From Chloroflexota bacterium (GTDB taxonomy: Bacteria; Chloroflexota; Anaerolineae; UBA7937; JACPPX01), in NCBI GenBank assembly GCA_016190785.1, contig JACPPX010000135.1, forward strand, positions 1 through 15,513: a stretch of 15,513 nucleotides of DNA, given 5' to 3'. The position numbers and the translations under genes are program-made. Under the pieces are notes generated by a model, which saw only the letters and a program-made list of their open reading frames with translations, was not told the origin of the DNA and did no database searches. Of this stretch, positions 1 through 6,482 are shown one piece after another. How positions within the stretch are numbered: position 1 is the stretch's first letter; the number at the start of each line of letters is the position of its first letter.

Positions 1-1242
1 ATTTTAGTGCTTGCGGTTGTGGCTTGTACCCCAGGCCCCCCGCCCCCCCAGCCCCCGACGCCCCCGGAGGCGACTGCTACCCCAGAACCCACCTTATCGG
101 GGACGGTGACCCTCTGGCACGCCTGGAAAGAAAATGAGATCGCCAGCCTCACTGAGGTGATCGCCGCTTTCCAGGCCCTCTACCCCGAGGTGCAGTTTGA
201 TGTTCTCTATACCCCCTTCGATGATCTGCGGGGTAAGTTCGAGACCGCGGTAGCAACTGGGGGAGGGCCCACGGTGCTTATCGGGGCCGCGGACTGGGGT
301 CCGGCCCTCTTCGATGCCAATCTGGTGGCCGATCTCTCGCCGTTCATGGACGATGCCTTCTTGGGCACCATCAACCCTGCGGCTCTTGGAGCTGTTCAGT
401 ACAATGGCGCCCTCATTGGCCTGCCCCAGACCATCAAAGGGGTGGTGATGTTCCGCAATACGAGTATCGTTCCCGAAGCATCGGCTACCTTTGAGGACCT
501 TGTGGCCAATGCCCAGGCGGCGACCCAAGGCGATACGATGGGCTCTTTCTTGGAGTATGGCTTCTTCTTCTCCGCGGCGCACATTAACGCTCTGGGTGGT
601 GCGCTGATGGACGAGGATGGGGATCCTGCCTTCAACGACCAGTACGGAGTTGATTGGCTTAACCTCCTTGCCTCCTTCCAGGATGCGGGGGAGGTGACCA
701 ATTATACCGATGATGAAGTCAACCTCTTCAAGACCGGTCAGGTGGGGGTCATCATCGACGGCACCTGGAATACCTCGGCCCTGGCCGAGGCCATCGGTGT
801 CGACAACTTGGCCATCGACCCCTGGCCCTCTTCTCTCTCCGGATATGTCCAGACCGAGAACATCTACCTCAGCGCCAATGCCCTGGAGGCGGCTCGGCCC
901 AGTGGAAATGCCAAGTTCAGTGCCACCGACTTGGAAGCCTCGGTGGAGTTCATCAAGTTCTTCCTCTCTTCTGAGGCCCAGGCTCTCCTCGCCGATCCCT
1001 CTAAGGCCGCCCACATCCCGGCCATATCTGGGGTGGAGCTCACCGATCGCTTGATGCAGGAATCGGTGGCCGCTTTCGCCGGAGGCACCGCTTTCCCGGT
1101 GATCCCGGAGATGGGAGCCTACTGGGATCCGATGAACAATGCGGTTAAGAAGGTGGTGGAGGAGGGGGCGGATGCCGCCACAGCCCTCCAGGAAGCCTTC
1201 GATGCCGTTACCGCCAAAGTAGCTGAGATCCGCGGCGGATAG
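1..1242 (+). CDS. Sugar ABC transporter substrate-binding lipoprotein (MalE-like), 5' partial
   Basis: This is an extracellular solute-binding protein of the SBP_bac_1 (maltose-binding) family. It captures an oligosaccharide outside the membrane and delivers it to the permeases encoded just downstream. The reading frame is open from base 1, so the true start lies upstream. The first visible residues end a signal peptide with a lipobox, VVAC (Cys at codon 9). A Pro/Thr/Ala-rich linker follows, and then a typical mature start around GTVTLWHAW. 413 residues are visible, the usual size for the family. Later stretches such as GQVGVIIDGTWN and FIKFFLSSEAQALLA are characteristic of the fold. Maltodextrin is the likeliest ligand because malF, malG and an alpha-amylase gene follow, but the binding residues cannot be assigned from sequence alone. 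The family call is secure; the substrate is inferred. Confidence 0.9.
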   Translation: MLVLAVVACTPGPPPPQPPTPPEATATPEPTLSGTVTLWHAWKENEIASLTEVIAAFQALYPEVQFDVLYTPFDDLRGKFETAVATGGGPTVLIGAADWGPALFDANLVADLSPFMDDAFLGTINPAALGAVQYNGALIGLPQTIKGVVMFRNTSIVPEASATFEDLVANAQAATQGDTMGSFLEYGFFFSAAHINALGGALMDEDGDPAFNDQYGVDWLNLLASFQDAGEVTNYTDDEVNLFKTGQVGVIIDGTWNTSALAEAIGVDNLAIDPWPSSLSGYVQTENIYLSANALEAARPSGNAKFSATDLEASVEFIKFFLSSEAQALLADPSKAAHIPAISGVELTDRLMQESVAAFAGGTAFPVIPEMGAYWDPMNNAVKKVVEEGADAATALQEAFDAVTAKVAEIRGG

Positions 1243-1254
1243 CAAATTGTGACC

Positions 1255-1291
1255 ATGGCGGGTGTCCCGACTAAATCGGGACACCCGCCAT
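1255..1291. repeat. Perfect 16-bp palindrome between malE-like and malF-like genes
   Basis: Bases 1255-1270 pair perfectly with 1276-1291 around a CTAAA loop, and a few more pairs form if one base is bulged. No T-run follows, so this is not a normal intrinsic terminator. In enterobacteria, palindromes in the malE-malF gap stabilise the upstream mRNA, so that binding protein exceeds permease. A similar role is plausible here but inferred. The core GTCCCGACTAAA recurs at 5639-5650, which hints at a dispersed palindromic element. Confidence 0.7.
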
Positions 1292-1303
1292 TGGTTAACA
1301 GGT

Positions 1304-1313
1304 AGGAAAGGTG
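1304..1313 (+). promoter_or_regulatory. Ribosome binding site that sets the malF-like start
   Basis: A purine-rich AGGAAAGGTG lies 8 bases before the ATG at 1322. The frame is also open upstream to a GTG at 1262, but that codon falls inside the palindrome and the extra 20 residues look unlike a permease N-terminus. The ATG at 1322 is therefore preferred. Confidence 0.65.
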
Positions 1314-1321
1314 AATTAAGG

Positions 1322-2374
1322 ATGGCAGTTCCTACGCTGGCGCGTCCGGTTTTCCGGACGAGGTTAGGTTTTGGGTTGCGGCAGAGGCTGCGCCGTTCTT
1401 CTATGGCTTGGGCTTATATCGCCCCGGCGGGAGCGATTATGGCCCTTATCTCCTTTTTCCCCCAGTTTTATCAAGTGGGAATGTCCTTTACCAACTATCG
1501 CATCGCCAACCTGCGCTTCAATCTTTTTAATCCTGCCACTTGGGAACGCTTCGCCCCGGCTTTTGTTGCCCTGGATAACTACATCAAGGTAGTAACCAGT
1601 TCTTTGGCTTTAGAGAACTATGATTTCCTGCGACTACTGACTTTCAATATCACTTGGACGGTGAGCAATGTTTTCTTCCATGTCACCCTGGGCATCCTTA
1701 TCGCCCTGGTGCTCAATAGCAAGATGGTAATTGGCCGGCGGTTTTACCGCGCCCTGTTTGTCATCCCCTGGGCTCTCCCGGGGTACATCACCGCCCTCAC
1801 CTGGAAGAATATGTACGATCAGCGGTTTGGAGCCTTTAACCAGCTCTTGGAACAGATAAACCTACAATTGGGCACTGCCTTTCCCACCAATATTCGCTGG
1901 ATCCTGGAGACCCAGCCGCCCATCGGTGGTGCTTTGAGCTTTCTTCCGCTCGCTTTCTATGCTGTGCTCCTGACCAATATCTGGCTGGGATGGCCGTTTA
2001 TGGCGGTGGTGGCCACCGGGGCCCTGCAGGCCATCCCGGAAGAACTCTATGAAGCGGCGCGGCTGGACGGGGCCTCGGTCTGGCAACAGTTGTGGAACAT
2101 AACCTTGCCCCTCATCCGTCCGGCGATGGTTCCGGCGATCATGCTGGGCACGATCTGGACTTTTAATCAATTCAATGTCATTTATTTCGTCACCGAGGGG
2201 GAACCCTTTGGCCGCACCGAAATCCTCATCACCCAGGCCTTCAAACTGGTGCAGGAGCAGAGGATCTATGGGGTGGCTGCGGCCTTCAGCATTGTGGTCT
2301 TCTTTATCCTGCTCATCATCACCCTGATCAACAACCGGGTGACCAAGGCCACGGAGGCCTATGATGTCGCCTAA
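1322..2374 (+). CDS. Sugar ABC transporter permease, MalF-type
   Basis: This is a membrane-spanning subunit of a carbohydrate importer (binding-protein-dependent transport system inner membrane component). It has 350 residues from the chosen ATG, with about six hydrophobic segments near residues 30-50, 107-131, 143-161, 207-232, 270-290 and 317-338. The cytoplasmic EAA loop that docks on the ATPase is clear: EELYEAARLDGAS at about 241-252, followed by ITLPLIRP. It starts 80 bases after the binding-protein gene, beyond the palindrome. Its stop overlaps the next gene by 14 bases, so the two permeases are translationally coupled. No ATPase gene is in view, so a shared MalK/MsmK-type ATPase must be encoded elsewhere. 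The maltodextrin assignment rests on context and on the partner MalG-like C-terminus. Confidence 0.9.
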   Translation: MAVPTLARPVFRTRLGFGLRQRLRRSSMAWAYIAPAGAIMALISFFPQFYQVGMSFTNYRIANLRFNLFNPATWERFAPAFVALDNYIKVVTSSLALENYDFLRLLTFNITWTVSNVFFHVTLGILIALVLNSKMVIGRRFYRALFVIPWALPGYITALTWKNMYDQRFGAFNQLLEQINLQLGTAFPTNIRWILETQPPIGGALSFLPLAFYAVLLTNIWLGWPFMAVVATGALQAIPEELYEAARLDGASVWQQLWNITLPLIRPAMVPAIMLGTIWTFNQFNVIYFVTEGEPFGRTEILITQAFKLVQEQRIYGVAAAFSIVVFFILLIITLINNRVTKATEAYDVA

Positions 2375-3272
2375 GGCCAAAGTCTGGCGAGACATCCTCC
2401 GCCAGGTTGGGATCCAGGCTTTTCTCTTGAGTATAACGGCGGTGGTCCTTTTCCCGGTGCTATGGACCCTCTCTATGGCCCTTGATCCCCGGGACATCGA
2501 TAAGCCGCTGGAGCTGACCCTCATCCCCCCCGGGGCCTCCTTCGGCTCTTTCCAGAAGATCCTCTTCGAACCCTTTCAACTCTTGTGCAGTAACCCCAGC
2601 GATGTCTCCTCCTGTATGACCTTCTCTCGCTTGTTACTCAACAGCATTTTTGTCGCTTTGGGGACCAGCCTCTTTGCGGTAGTCACCGGAGCCTCGGCGG
2701 CCTATGCCTTTTCTCGCTTTCGTTTCATCGGTCGCCAGGCGGGGATGCTGGGATTTATTGTCCTTTTGATGCTGCCCAGCACCGGGTCTCTGGCCCCCTT
2801 ATATGTCCTTCTCAGCCAGGTCAAGATCGGGGATGAATCCCTCCGTACCACTCTCATTGGTTTGGCGGTGGCCTATGCCGCGGGGGCGGTGCCCTTTGCG
2901 GTGTGGAACCTTAAAGGCTACTTCGATACGGTGCCCAAGGAACTGGAAGAGGCAGCGCTCATCGACGGGGCGAGTGTCACCCAGACCTTCTTGCGCATCA
3001 TCCTCCCCCTTTCCACCCCGGCCCTGGCAGTGACCATCCTTTTCAGTTTCATGACCGGATGGACGGAGTTCATCCTGGCCTGGACCTTCTTGGAAGACCC
3101 CAGCCGTTTTACCCTGGCCATGGCCTTGCGCTCCATGCAAGGGCAGTTCGCCACCCCCTGGTCTGAGTTTGCGGCCATGTCCATCGTTATGTCCATCCCT
3201 ATCCTCATCCTTTTCTTCGCTTTGCAGCGCTATATCGTTTCTGGGCTAACCGTGGGCGGGATCAAAGGTTAA
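2361..3272 (+). CDS. Sugar ABC transporter permease, MalG-type
   Basis: This is the second permease of the importer, 303 residues with about six membrane segments (near 16-40, 91-113, 127-151, 163-184, 218-242 and 270-290). The EAA loop reads ELEEAALIDGAS at about 194-205 and is followed by FLRIILPLSTP. AYAFSRFRF near 114-122 and the C-terminus QRYIVSGLTVGGIKG are typical of MalG-type subunits of maltose/trehalose transporters. The first two codons are both ATG (2361 and 2364); either start overlaps the malF-like gene, by 14 or 11 bases. The loop after the first membrane segment carries two cysteines (Cys76, Cys85) that could form a disulfide outside the membrane; this is only a possibility. 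The family assignment is secure. Confidence 0.9.
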   Translation: MMSPKAKVWRDILRQVGIQAFLLSITAVVLFPVLWTLSMALDPRDIDKPLELTLIPPGASFGSFQKILFEPFQLLCSNPSDVSSCMTFSRLLLNSIFVALGTSLFAVVTGASAAYAFSRFRFIGRQAGMLGFIVLLMLPSTGSLAPLYVLLSQVKIGDESLRTTLIGLAVAYAAGAVPFAVWNLKGYFDTVPKELEEAALIDGASVTQTFLRIILPLSTPALAVTILFSFMTGWTEFILAWTFLEDPSRFTLAMALRSMQGQFATPWSEFAAMSIVMSIPILILFFALQRYIVSGLTVGGIKG

Positions 3273-3295
3273 TCTCGCCATCGGCCCGCTTTTTT
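3254..3295 (+). terminator. Possible weak intrinsic terminator after malG-like gene
   Basis: GCGGG at 3256-3260 can pair with CCCGC at 3285-3289, and two G·T pairs can extend it. Six T residues follow (3290-3295). The loop is long (24 bases) and the 5' arm overlaps the end of the permease gene, so it is probably leaky. It may lower amylase expression relative to the permeases. Confidence 0.3.
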
Positions 3296-3302
3296 CAAGC
3301 TA

Positions 3303-4919
3303 ATGAGAGCCACTACCCTGGGCTTCTTCGTTTCTATCCTTGCTTTGGCCCTGGCCTGTAGCCCGGTCCCCGCCCCTACCCCTCCCGCCACTCCGATCTC
3401 GCAAGCAACTTCCACTATCCTTCCTACACCCACCTTCATCCCCTATACCACCCCGGCCTGGTTCCGGGAGGCAATGCTCTATGAAATATTCGTCCGCTCC
3501 TTCTCCGATTCCGATGGGGATGGGATTGGCGATCTGGATGGGATCACCTCTCGCCTCGATTACTTGGAATCCTTGGGAGTCAATGCTATCTGGCTGATGC
3601 CCATCTCTCCCTCCCCCTCGGCCCACGGCTATGATGTCATCGATTATTTCGCCGTCAATCCCGATTACGGGACTCTAGAAGACTTGCAGGAATTGGTAGC
3701 TGCAGCCCATGCTCGGAGGATGTGGATCATTCTGGATTTTGTCCCCTCCCACCTTTCCGATGAGCATCCCTTTTTTCGAGATGCTTTCCGCAACCCTAGT
3801 TCCGAGTACAGTGATTGGTTCGTTTGGACCAATGAGGCTCATACCCTCTATGCCAGTTTTGCTGGGATCGAGGACATGCCTCGTTTCAACCACTTCAATC
3901 CAGAGGTGGTGGAGTATCTAGTCCAGGCCGCTCTCTTCTGGCTGGACCTGGATGGAGACGGTAATTATTCCGATGGGGTGGATGGGTTTCGTATCGATAA
4001 TGCCACCTTCCCGCCTCAGGAATTCTTCTCCACCCTTCGCCAGCGGGTGAAGGCCGTCGATCCGGAGGCAGTCCTTCTGGGGGAAACCTGGGTGCACAAT
4101 CCCGCAGACTTGGCCCGATTCTTCCCGGACCAATTTGATGCCCTCTTCGATTTCCCTCTCTCCGAGCTTTTACAAGGGGACCAAAACTTCAATGGTGATG
4201 GACTGCTTTCCGGTAAAAAACGCTCTGGTCTCTTGACTGTCCTCCTGGAAGAAGAGGGAAAGCGTTTTCCAGAGGAAGCCATTGCTCTGCGCTTTATGAG
4301 CAATCATGACACCAACCGCATCGCCTCGGAGGTCGCGGGGGATGTAGTACGGGAAAGGCTGGCGGCTGCTCTTCTAGCAACACTTCCCGGCCCAGTGATG
4401 CTCTACTATGGGGAGGAGATCGGTATGTTGGGGCAGAAGGGGGGGCCGCCGCATTGGGACAACTACCGCCGCGAGCCGATGGATTGGTACGCAGACCAAG
4501 AAGGCCCCGGCCAGACCACCTGGTTTCGTCCCGAGGATCGCTGGAATCAGCCGGATGATGGAATATCGGTTGAAGAAGAAGAGACAGACCCCGAATCTTT
4601 ACTCAACTTCTACCGATATGCCCTCGCCCTACGTCGCAGCCGTCCGGCTTTGAGCAGGGGAGAAATCGTTATTCTTGAACTGGAGGTTTCAGGTGCCGGA
4701 CCTTGGGGGTTCATCCGTTCCGTTGATGGGGAGACGCTCGTCGCTATCTTTAACTTTGCCGATGAAAACCGCGAGGTGACAATTGCCACTTTCCCCTTTT
4801 CTGCCGCCAGCCTGATTGATCTTTTCACCGGCGAGGTCTATCCTGCTGCGGAGGTGGATGAACCATATCCTCTCACTTTGCCCGCCGCGGCGGCAGTGCT
4901 TTTGGGCGTCAGTAAATGA
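3303..4919 (+). CDS. Membrane-anchored alpha-amylase family (GH13) glycosidase
   Basis: This is a secreted lipoprotein alpha-glucan hydrolase of 538 residues. The signal peptide ends in the lipobox ALAC (Cys19), and a Pro/Thr/Ala-rich tether runs to about residue 50. The GH13 barrel starts near FREAMLYEIFVRSFSD, with a DGDG-type calcium-site-like loop at about 69-81. The conserved GH13 regions are visible: region I DFVPSH (145-150), region II DGFRID with nucleophile Asp232, region III GETW with acid/base Glu261, and region IV SNHD with Asp336. A C-terminal beta domain follows from about 460. Region I has Ser149 where Asn is usual. The gene is 30 bases after the permease gene and probably supplies short maltodextrins to the importer. 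There is no clear Shine-Dalgarno sequence before the ATG. The exact specificity (amylase, cyclomaltodextrinase or alpha-glucosidase) cannot be settled here. Confidence 0.88.
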   Translation: MRATTLGFFVSILALALACSPVPAPTPPATPISQATSTILPTPTFIPYTTPAWFREAMLYEIFVRSFSDSDGDGIGDLDGITSRLDYLESLGVNAIWLMPISPSPSAHGYDVIDYFAVNPDYGTLEDLQELVAAAHARRMWIILDFVPSHLSDEHPFFRDAFRNPSSEYSDWFVWTNEAHTLYASFAGIEDMPRFNHFNPEVVEYLVQAALFWLDLDGDGNYSDGVDGFRIDNATFPPQEFFSTLRQRVKAVDPEAVLLGETWVHNPADLARFFPDQFDALFDFPLSELLQGDQNFNGDGLLSGKKRSGLLTVLLEEEGKRFPEEAIALRFMSNHDTNRIASEVAGDVVRERLAAALLATLPGPVMLYYGEEIGMLGQKGGPPHWDNYRREPMDWYADQEGPGQTTWFRPEDRWNQPDDGISVEEEETDPESLLNFYRYALALRRSRPALSRGEIVILELEVSGAGPWGFIRSVDGETLVAIFNFADENREVTIATFPFSAASLIDLFTGEVYPAAEVDEPYPLTLPAAAAVLLGVSK

Positions 4920-4940
4920 GACGCAAGGGGCGGCAGGGGA

Positions 4941-4949
4941 TGATATAAT
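4941..4949 (+). promoter_or_regulatory. Extended -10 promoter candidate for dodecin gene
   Basis: TGATATAAT at 4941-4949 is a perfect extended -10 element (TG, one base, TATAAT). No good -35 is seen at the expected distance. Transcription would start near 4956, just ahead of the ribosome binding site, giving a very short leader. Confidence 0.5.
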
Positions 4950-4956
4950 GAGCAGG

Positions 4957-4966
4957 AGGAGGTGAT
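4957..4966 (+). promoter_or_regulatory. Near-perfect Shine-Dalgarno sequence for dodecin gene
   Basis: AGGAGGTGAT matches the complement of the 16S rRNA 3' end over its whole length, just before the ATG at 4970. It is the strongest ribosome binding site in the window and suggests high translation of this small protein. Confidence 0.7.
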
Positions 4967-4969
4967 AGA

Positions 4970-5170
4970 ATGGCGGTGATTAAGGTCATCGAATTGGTGG
5001 GCTCCTCTCCCAATGGGTGGGAGGAAGCCACCAAAATGGCGGTGGCTAAGGCGGCGGAGACCATCCACAATATCATAGGAGCGGATCTGGTTGGCCAGAC
5101 CGCAGTGATCAAAGATAATAAGCTCGTGGAGTTCCGGGCCAATGTGAAAATTGCATTCACGGTCGATTGA
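4970..5170 (+). CDS. Dodecin family flavin-binding protein
   Basis: This is a small cytosolic protein of 66 residues. It matches dodecins, which form hollow dodecamers that bind and store flavins (or CoA in some bacteria). The sequence shows the family pattern: MAVIKVIELVGSSPNGWEEA at the N-terminus, with the Trp of the flavin pocket at residue 17; a helix with regular alanines (AVAKAAETI); and the ending FRANVKIAFTVD. The length is normal. It follows the amylase gene by 50 bases but probably has its own extended -10 promoter and a very strong ribosome binding site. It has no obvious functional link to the sugar operon. The tRNA-Ala(CGC) promoter starts 15 bases after its stop codon. Confidence 0.9.
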   Translation: MAVIKVIELVGSSPNGWEEATKMAVAKAAETIHNIIGADLVGQTAVIKDNKLVEFRANVKIAFTVD

Positions 5171-5184
5171 GTTCCGTCTATGCC

Positions 5185-5213
5185 TTGACAAGCCCTCTGG
5201 ACTTGGCTATACT
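5185..5213 (+). promoter_or_regulatory. Near-consensus promoter for tRNA-Ala(CGC) and the T-box/leuS unit
   Basis: TTGACA at 5185-5190 and TATACT at 5208-5213 are separated by exactly 17 bases. Transcription would begin near 5220, ten bases before the tRNA. No comparable promoter is seen between this tRNA and the T-box Stem I, so the same transcript probably continues through the T-box, the second tRNA-Ala and leuS. Confidence 0.85.
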
Positions 5214-5229
5214 TTTTATCCTAGCCTCT

Positions 5230-5301
5230 GGGGACATAGTTCAGTGGGAGAACGCCTCGTTCGCATCGAGGAGGTCGGGGGTTCGAATCCCCCTGTCTCC
5301 A
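5230..5301 (+). tRNA. tRNA-Ala, anticodon CGC
   Basis: This is a complete 72-base cloverleaf. The acceptor stem 5230-5236 pairs with 5294-5300 and includes G3:U70, the main alanine identity element. The anticodon arm is 5255-5271 with CGC at 5262-5264, reading GCG codons. The T arm carries GTTCGAATC. The discriminator is A5301. The following bases are CCT rather than CCA, so the 3' end must be completed by the CCA-adding enzyme. It is the first gene after the promoter at 5185. Confidence 0.95.
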
Positions 5302-5561
5302 CCTACTAAGAGGCGGAACCTTTAAAAACTAGCCTCTCCTTTCTATTTGCGAGGGGCATAAAAGGCGAAGAACAGGAGCAGTAGGCCATCCCCCAGAGAT
5401 CAGGCGGTGGGTGCAAGCCTGAATTTCTTCATCGCAACATTAGGGGTTGGGCCGAACTCGCCTGGGAGCCGCGCCGGCGAGGGGTGGAAAAGCAGGTTGC
5501 TCAGTGCCCTAGTAGTCGGCGACGGGGCCGGGCCGTTATGCCTGGAAAGTGGATAGTGCGT

Positions 5562-5634
5562 GGGGCAGTGGCGCAGCTGGGAGCGCGTCTCAATGGCATT
5601 GAGAAGGTCAGGGGTTCGAATCCCCTCTGCTCCA
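5562..5634 (+). tRNA. tRNA-Ala, anticodon GGC, embedded in the leuS T-box leader
   Basis: This is a complete 73-base cloverleaf. The acceptor stem 5562-5568 pairs with 5627-5633 and again includes G3:U70. The D arm is at 5571-5586. The anticodon arm is 5588-5604 with GGC at 5595-5597, reading GCC and GCU codons. The T arm is 5610-5626. The discriminator is A5634, and no CCA is encoded. It has no degenerate positions and looks functional. It lies downstream of T-box Stem I and upstream of the antiterminator, so it is transcribed whatever the leucine-charging decision. The T-box terminator would also serve as its terminator. Confidence 0.95.
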
Positions 5635-5638
5635 CCTA

Positions 5639-5659
5639 GTCCCGACTAAAAGCCGGGAC
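5639..5659. repeat. Short palindrome between embedded tRNA and T-box sequence
   Basis: GTCCCG (5639-5644) pairs with CGGGAC (5654-5659). The first 12 bases, GTCCCGACTAAA, are identical to 1264-1275 in the malE-malF gap. It may form the tip of T-box Stem III, or be a copy of a dispersed palindrome that came in with the tRNA. C5659 cannot pair both here and in the outer Stem III helix. Confidence 0.55.
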
Positions 5660-5687
5660 GCTATCAATCAGGGTGGTACCGCGGAGC

Positions 5688-5727
5688 AACCCCTTCGTCC
5701 CTGGGCGGAGGGGTTCTTTGCAATTTT
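5688..5727 (+). terminator. T-box intrinsic terminator (leucine-responsive)
   Basis: AACCCCT (5688-5694) pairs with AGGGGTT (5709-5715). T·G, C-G and G-C pairs extend the helix inward. A broken T-run (CTTTGCAATTTT) follows. The 5' arm overlaps the strand needed for the antiterminator, as expected for a class I transcriptional T-box. Confidence 0.85.
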
Positions 5728-5770
5728 AGTCAAGCGAGGAAGAGATTCCACAGCCAAATCTGGAGAACTA

Positions 5771-6482
5771 ATGGTAAATGATCTAGAACAAAGAGCTCAG
5801 CGCGATATTGCTGATCTAAAGCAGCTCTTGTCAGAAGCCATAGATCTTGCTACCGAGGTGATTTCCGGTACTCGCTTCGGACAAAATGATCACTACGCGT
5901 TTATGACCGTATGCTTTCTCGCCAAATTCCTGGAGCACGCAAAGGCAATTACGATTTTGGTTGAGAATGAATTAGGTAGAGATGCAGAAGCGATTGCTCG
6001 CCTAATGATTGAAGGGCTATGTCAGTTGAAATGGGTGGCAAAGGATAAGCAAAAGAGGGCGTTTCAGTGGCGAGGCTTTGTCTATGTTGAAGATTGGAGA
6101 ACGATGGAGTTAAGGCGAGCACAAGGGGAATGCCTTGCCCATTGAGGATCCCTATTTCCGGAACTGGCATGAAGGAATTACCGTTAGACAGATGTGCGAT
6201 GAAACTGGCGGCGCCCCACTCTACGAGAAGCTGTATAGTCCATTTTCTGATTGGGTACACGGTGGAGTGGCTGGAATTGCTCGGGCCTTGTCCATCGAGG
6301 AGAATCAGATAAAATGGATGCCTCCTCTGCCTTCAAGTTATGCAGGATCTATGGGTGTGTCCTTCCAGTGTCTGCTTGAAGCTGCCCTTAACCTGGATTC
6401 TCATCTTAATATCGGTTTTGGGGGTAGATTAGAGGATCTACGATCAAGATTTGTAGATACATTTTCAAGAAAGCAGAAATAA
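5771..6482 (+). pseudogene. Frameshifted hypothetical protein, DUF5677-like
   Basis: Two adjoining frames appear to be one broken gene. The first (ATG 5771 to stop 6145, 124 residues, GGAG at 5762-5765) has helices with ILVENELGRDAEAIARLMIEG. The second is open from 6114 to the stop at 6482 and contains YEKLYSPFSDWVHGGV and SFQCLLEAALNL. Together they resemble DUF5677-type proteins of unknown function, but the middle seems shorter than in full-length members. A shift of +1 somewhere in 6111-6145 joins them. The base composition is visibly more AT-rich than leuS or the sugar operon. The gene sits between the T-box terminator and leuS, ending ten bases before the leuS ATG, so it would fall under T-box control. 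It could be a decayed acquired gene, a sequencing or assembly error, or (least likely) a recoded gene. The family name is from memory of its pattern and is moderate in certainty. Confidence 0.5.

Larger units (their letters stand above)
5361..5727 (+). promoter_or_regulatory. T-box riboswitch leader of leuS, leucine specifier CUC, interrupted by a tRNA gene
   Basis: A T-box leader senses uncharged tRNA and permits transcription of a synthetase gene when the amino acid is scarce. Stem I runs from GGCG 5364-5367, pairing with CGCC 5472-5475. It carries the loop-E bases AGTA at 5380-5383 opposite GAA 5454-5456, the specifier CTC at 5457-5459 (a Leu codon, matching leuS), the AGAGA bulge at 5395-5399 and a distal hairpin CAGGC/GCCTG (5401-5405/5417-5421). 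CCGTTA near 5533 marks the Stem II region. The T-box proper, AGGGTGGTACCGCGG, is at 5670-5684. Its TGGT bulge matches a tRNA ending ACCA. AGGG 5670-5673 can pair with CCCT 5699-5702 to form the antiterminator, or the terminator at 5688 forms instead. Oddly, tRNA-Ala(GGC) lies between Stem III's two strands, GATAGTG (5552-5558) and CGCTATC (5659-5665). Confidence 0.92.

Noticed and set aside
94..1284. Long minus-strand open frame (396 codons) opposite the binding-protein gene
   Set aside because: It is the antisense shadow of a well-recognised gene, with no family features, no ribosome binding site and a composition dictated by the codon bias of the real strand. The same applies to the other minus-strand frames, including those opposite clpC, leuS and cysS.
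1255..1291. Reading the malE-malF palindrome as an intrinsic terminator
   Set aside because: The stem is strong, but no T-run follows on either strand, and the genes on both sides belong to one transport system.
1262..1321. Upstream GTG start for the malF-like gene
   Set aside because: The codon lies inside the palindrome and the added 20 residues are not permease-like. A good ribosome binding site precedes the ATG at 1322.
5303..5363. A separate promoter for the T-box leader
   Set aside because: AT-rich stretches such as TTTAAAAA and CATAAAA are present but no -35/-10 pair with acceptable spacing was found. A weak hairpin AGAGGC/GCCTCT has too long a loop to call a terminator.
5562..5634. 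The embedded tRNA as a decayed or tRNA-like mimic element of the T-box
   Set aside because: All stems are intact, G3:U70, T-loop and anticodon loop are canonical, and the anticodon is Ala and not Leu, so it is better explained as a real tRNA gene.
6094..6312. Third-frame ORF overlapping the frameshift region
   Set aside because: Its translation has no resemblance to either half of the DUF5677-like protein and no start signal.
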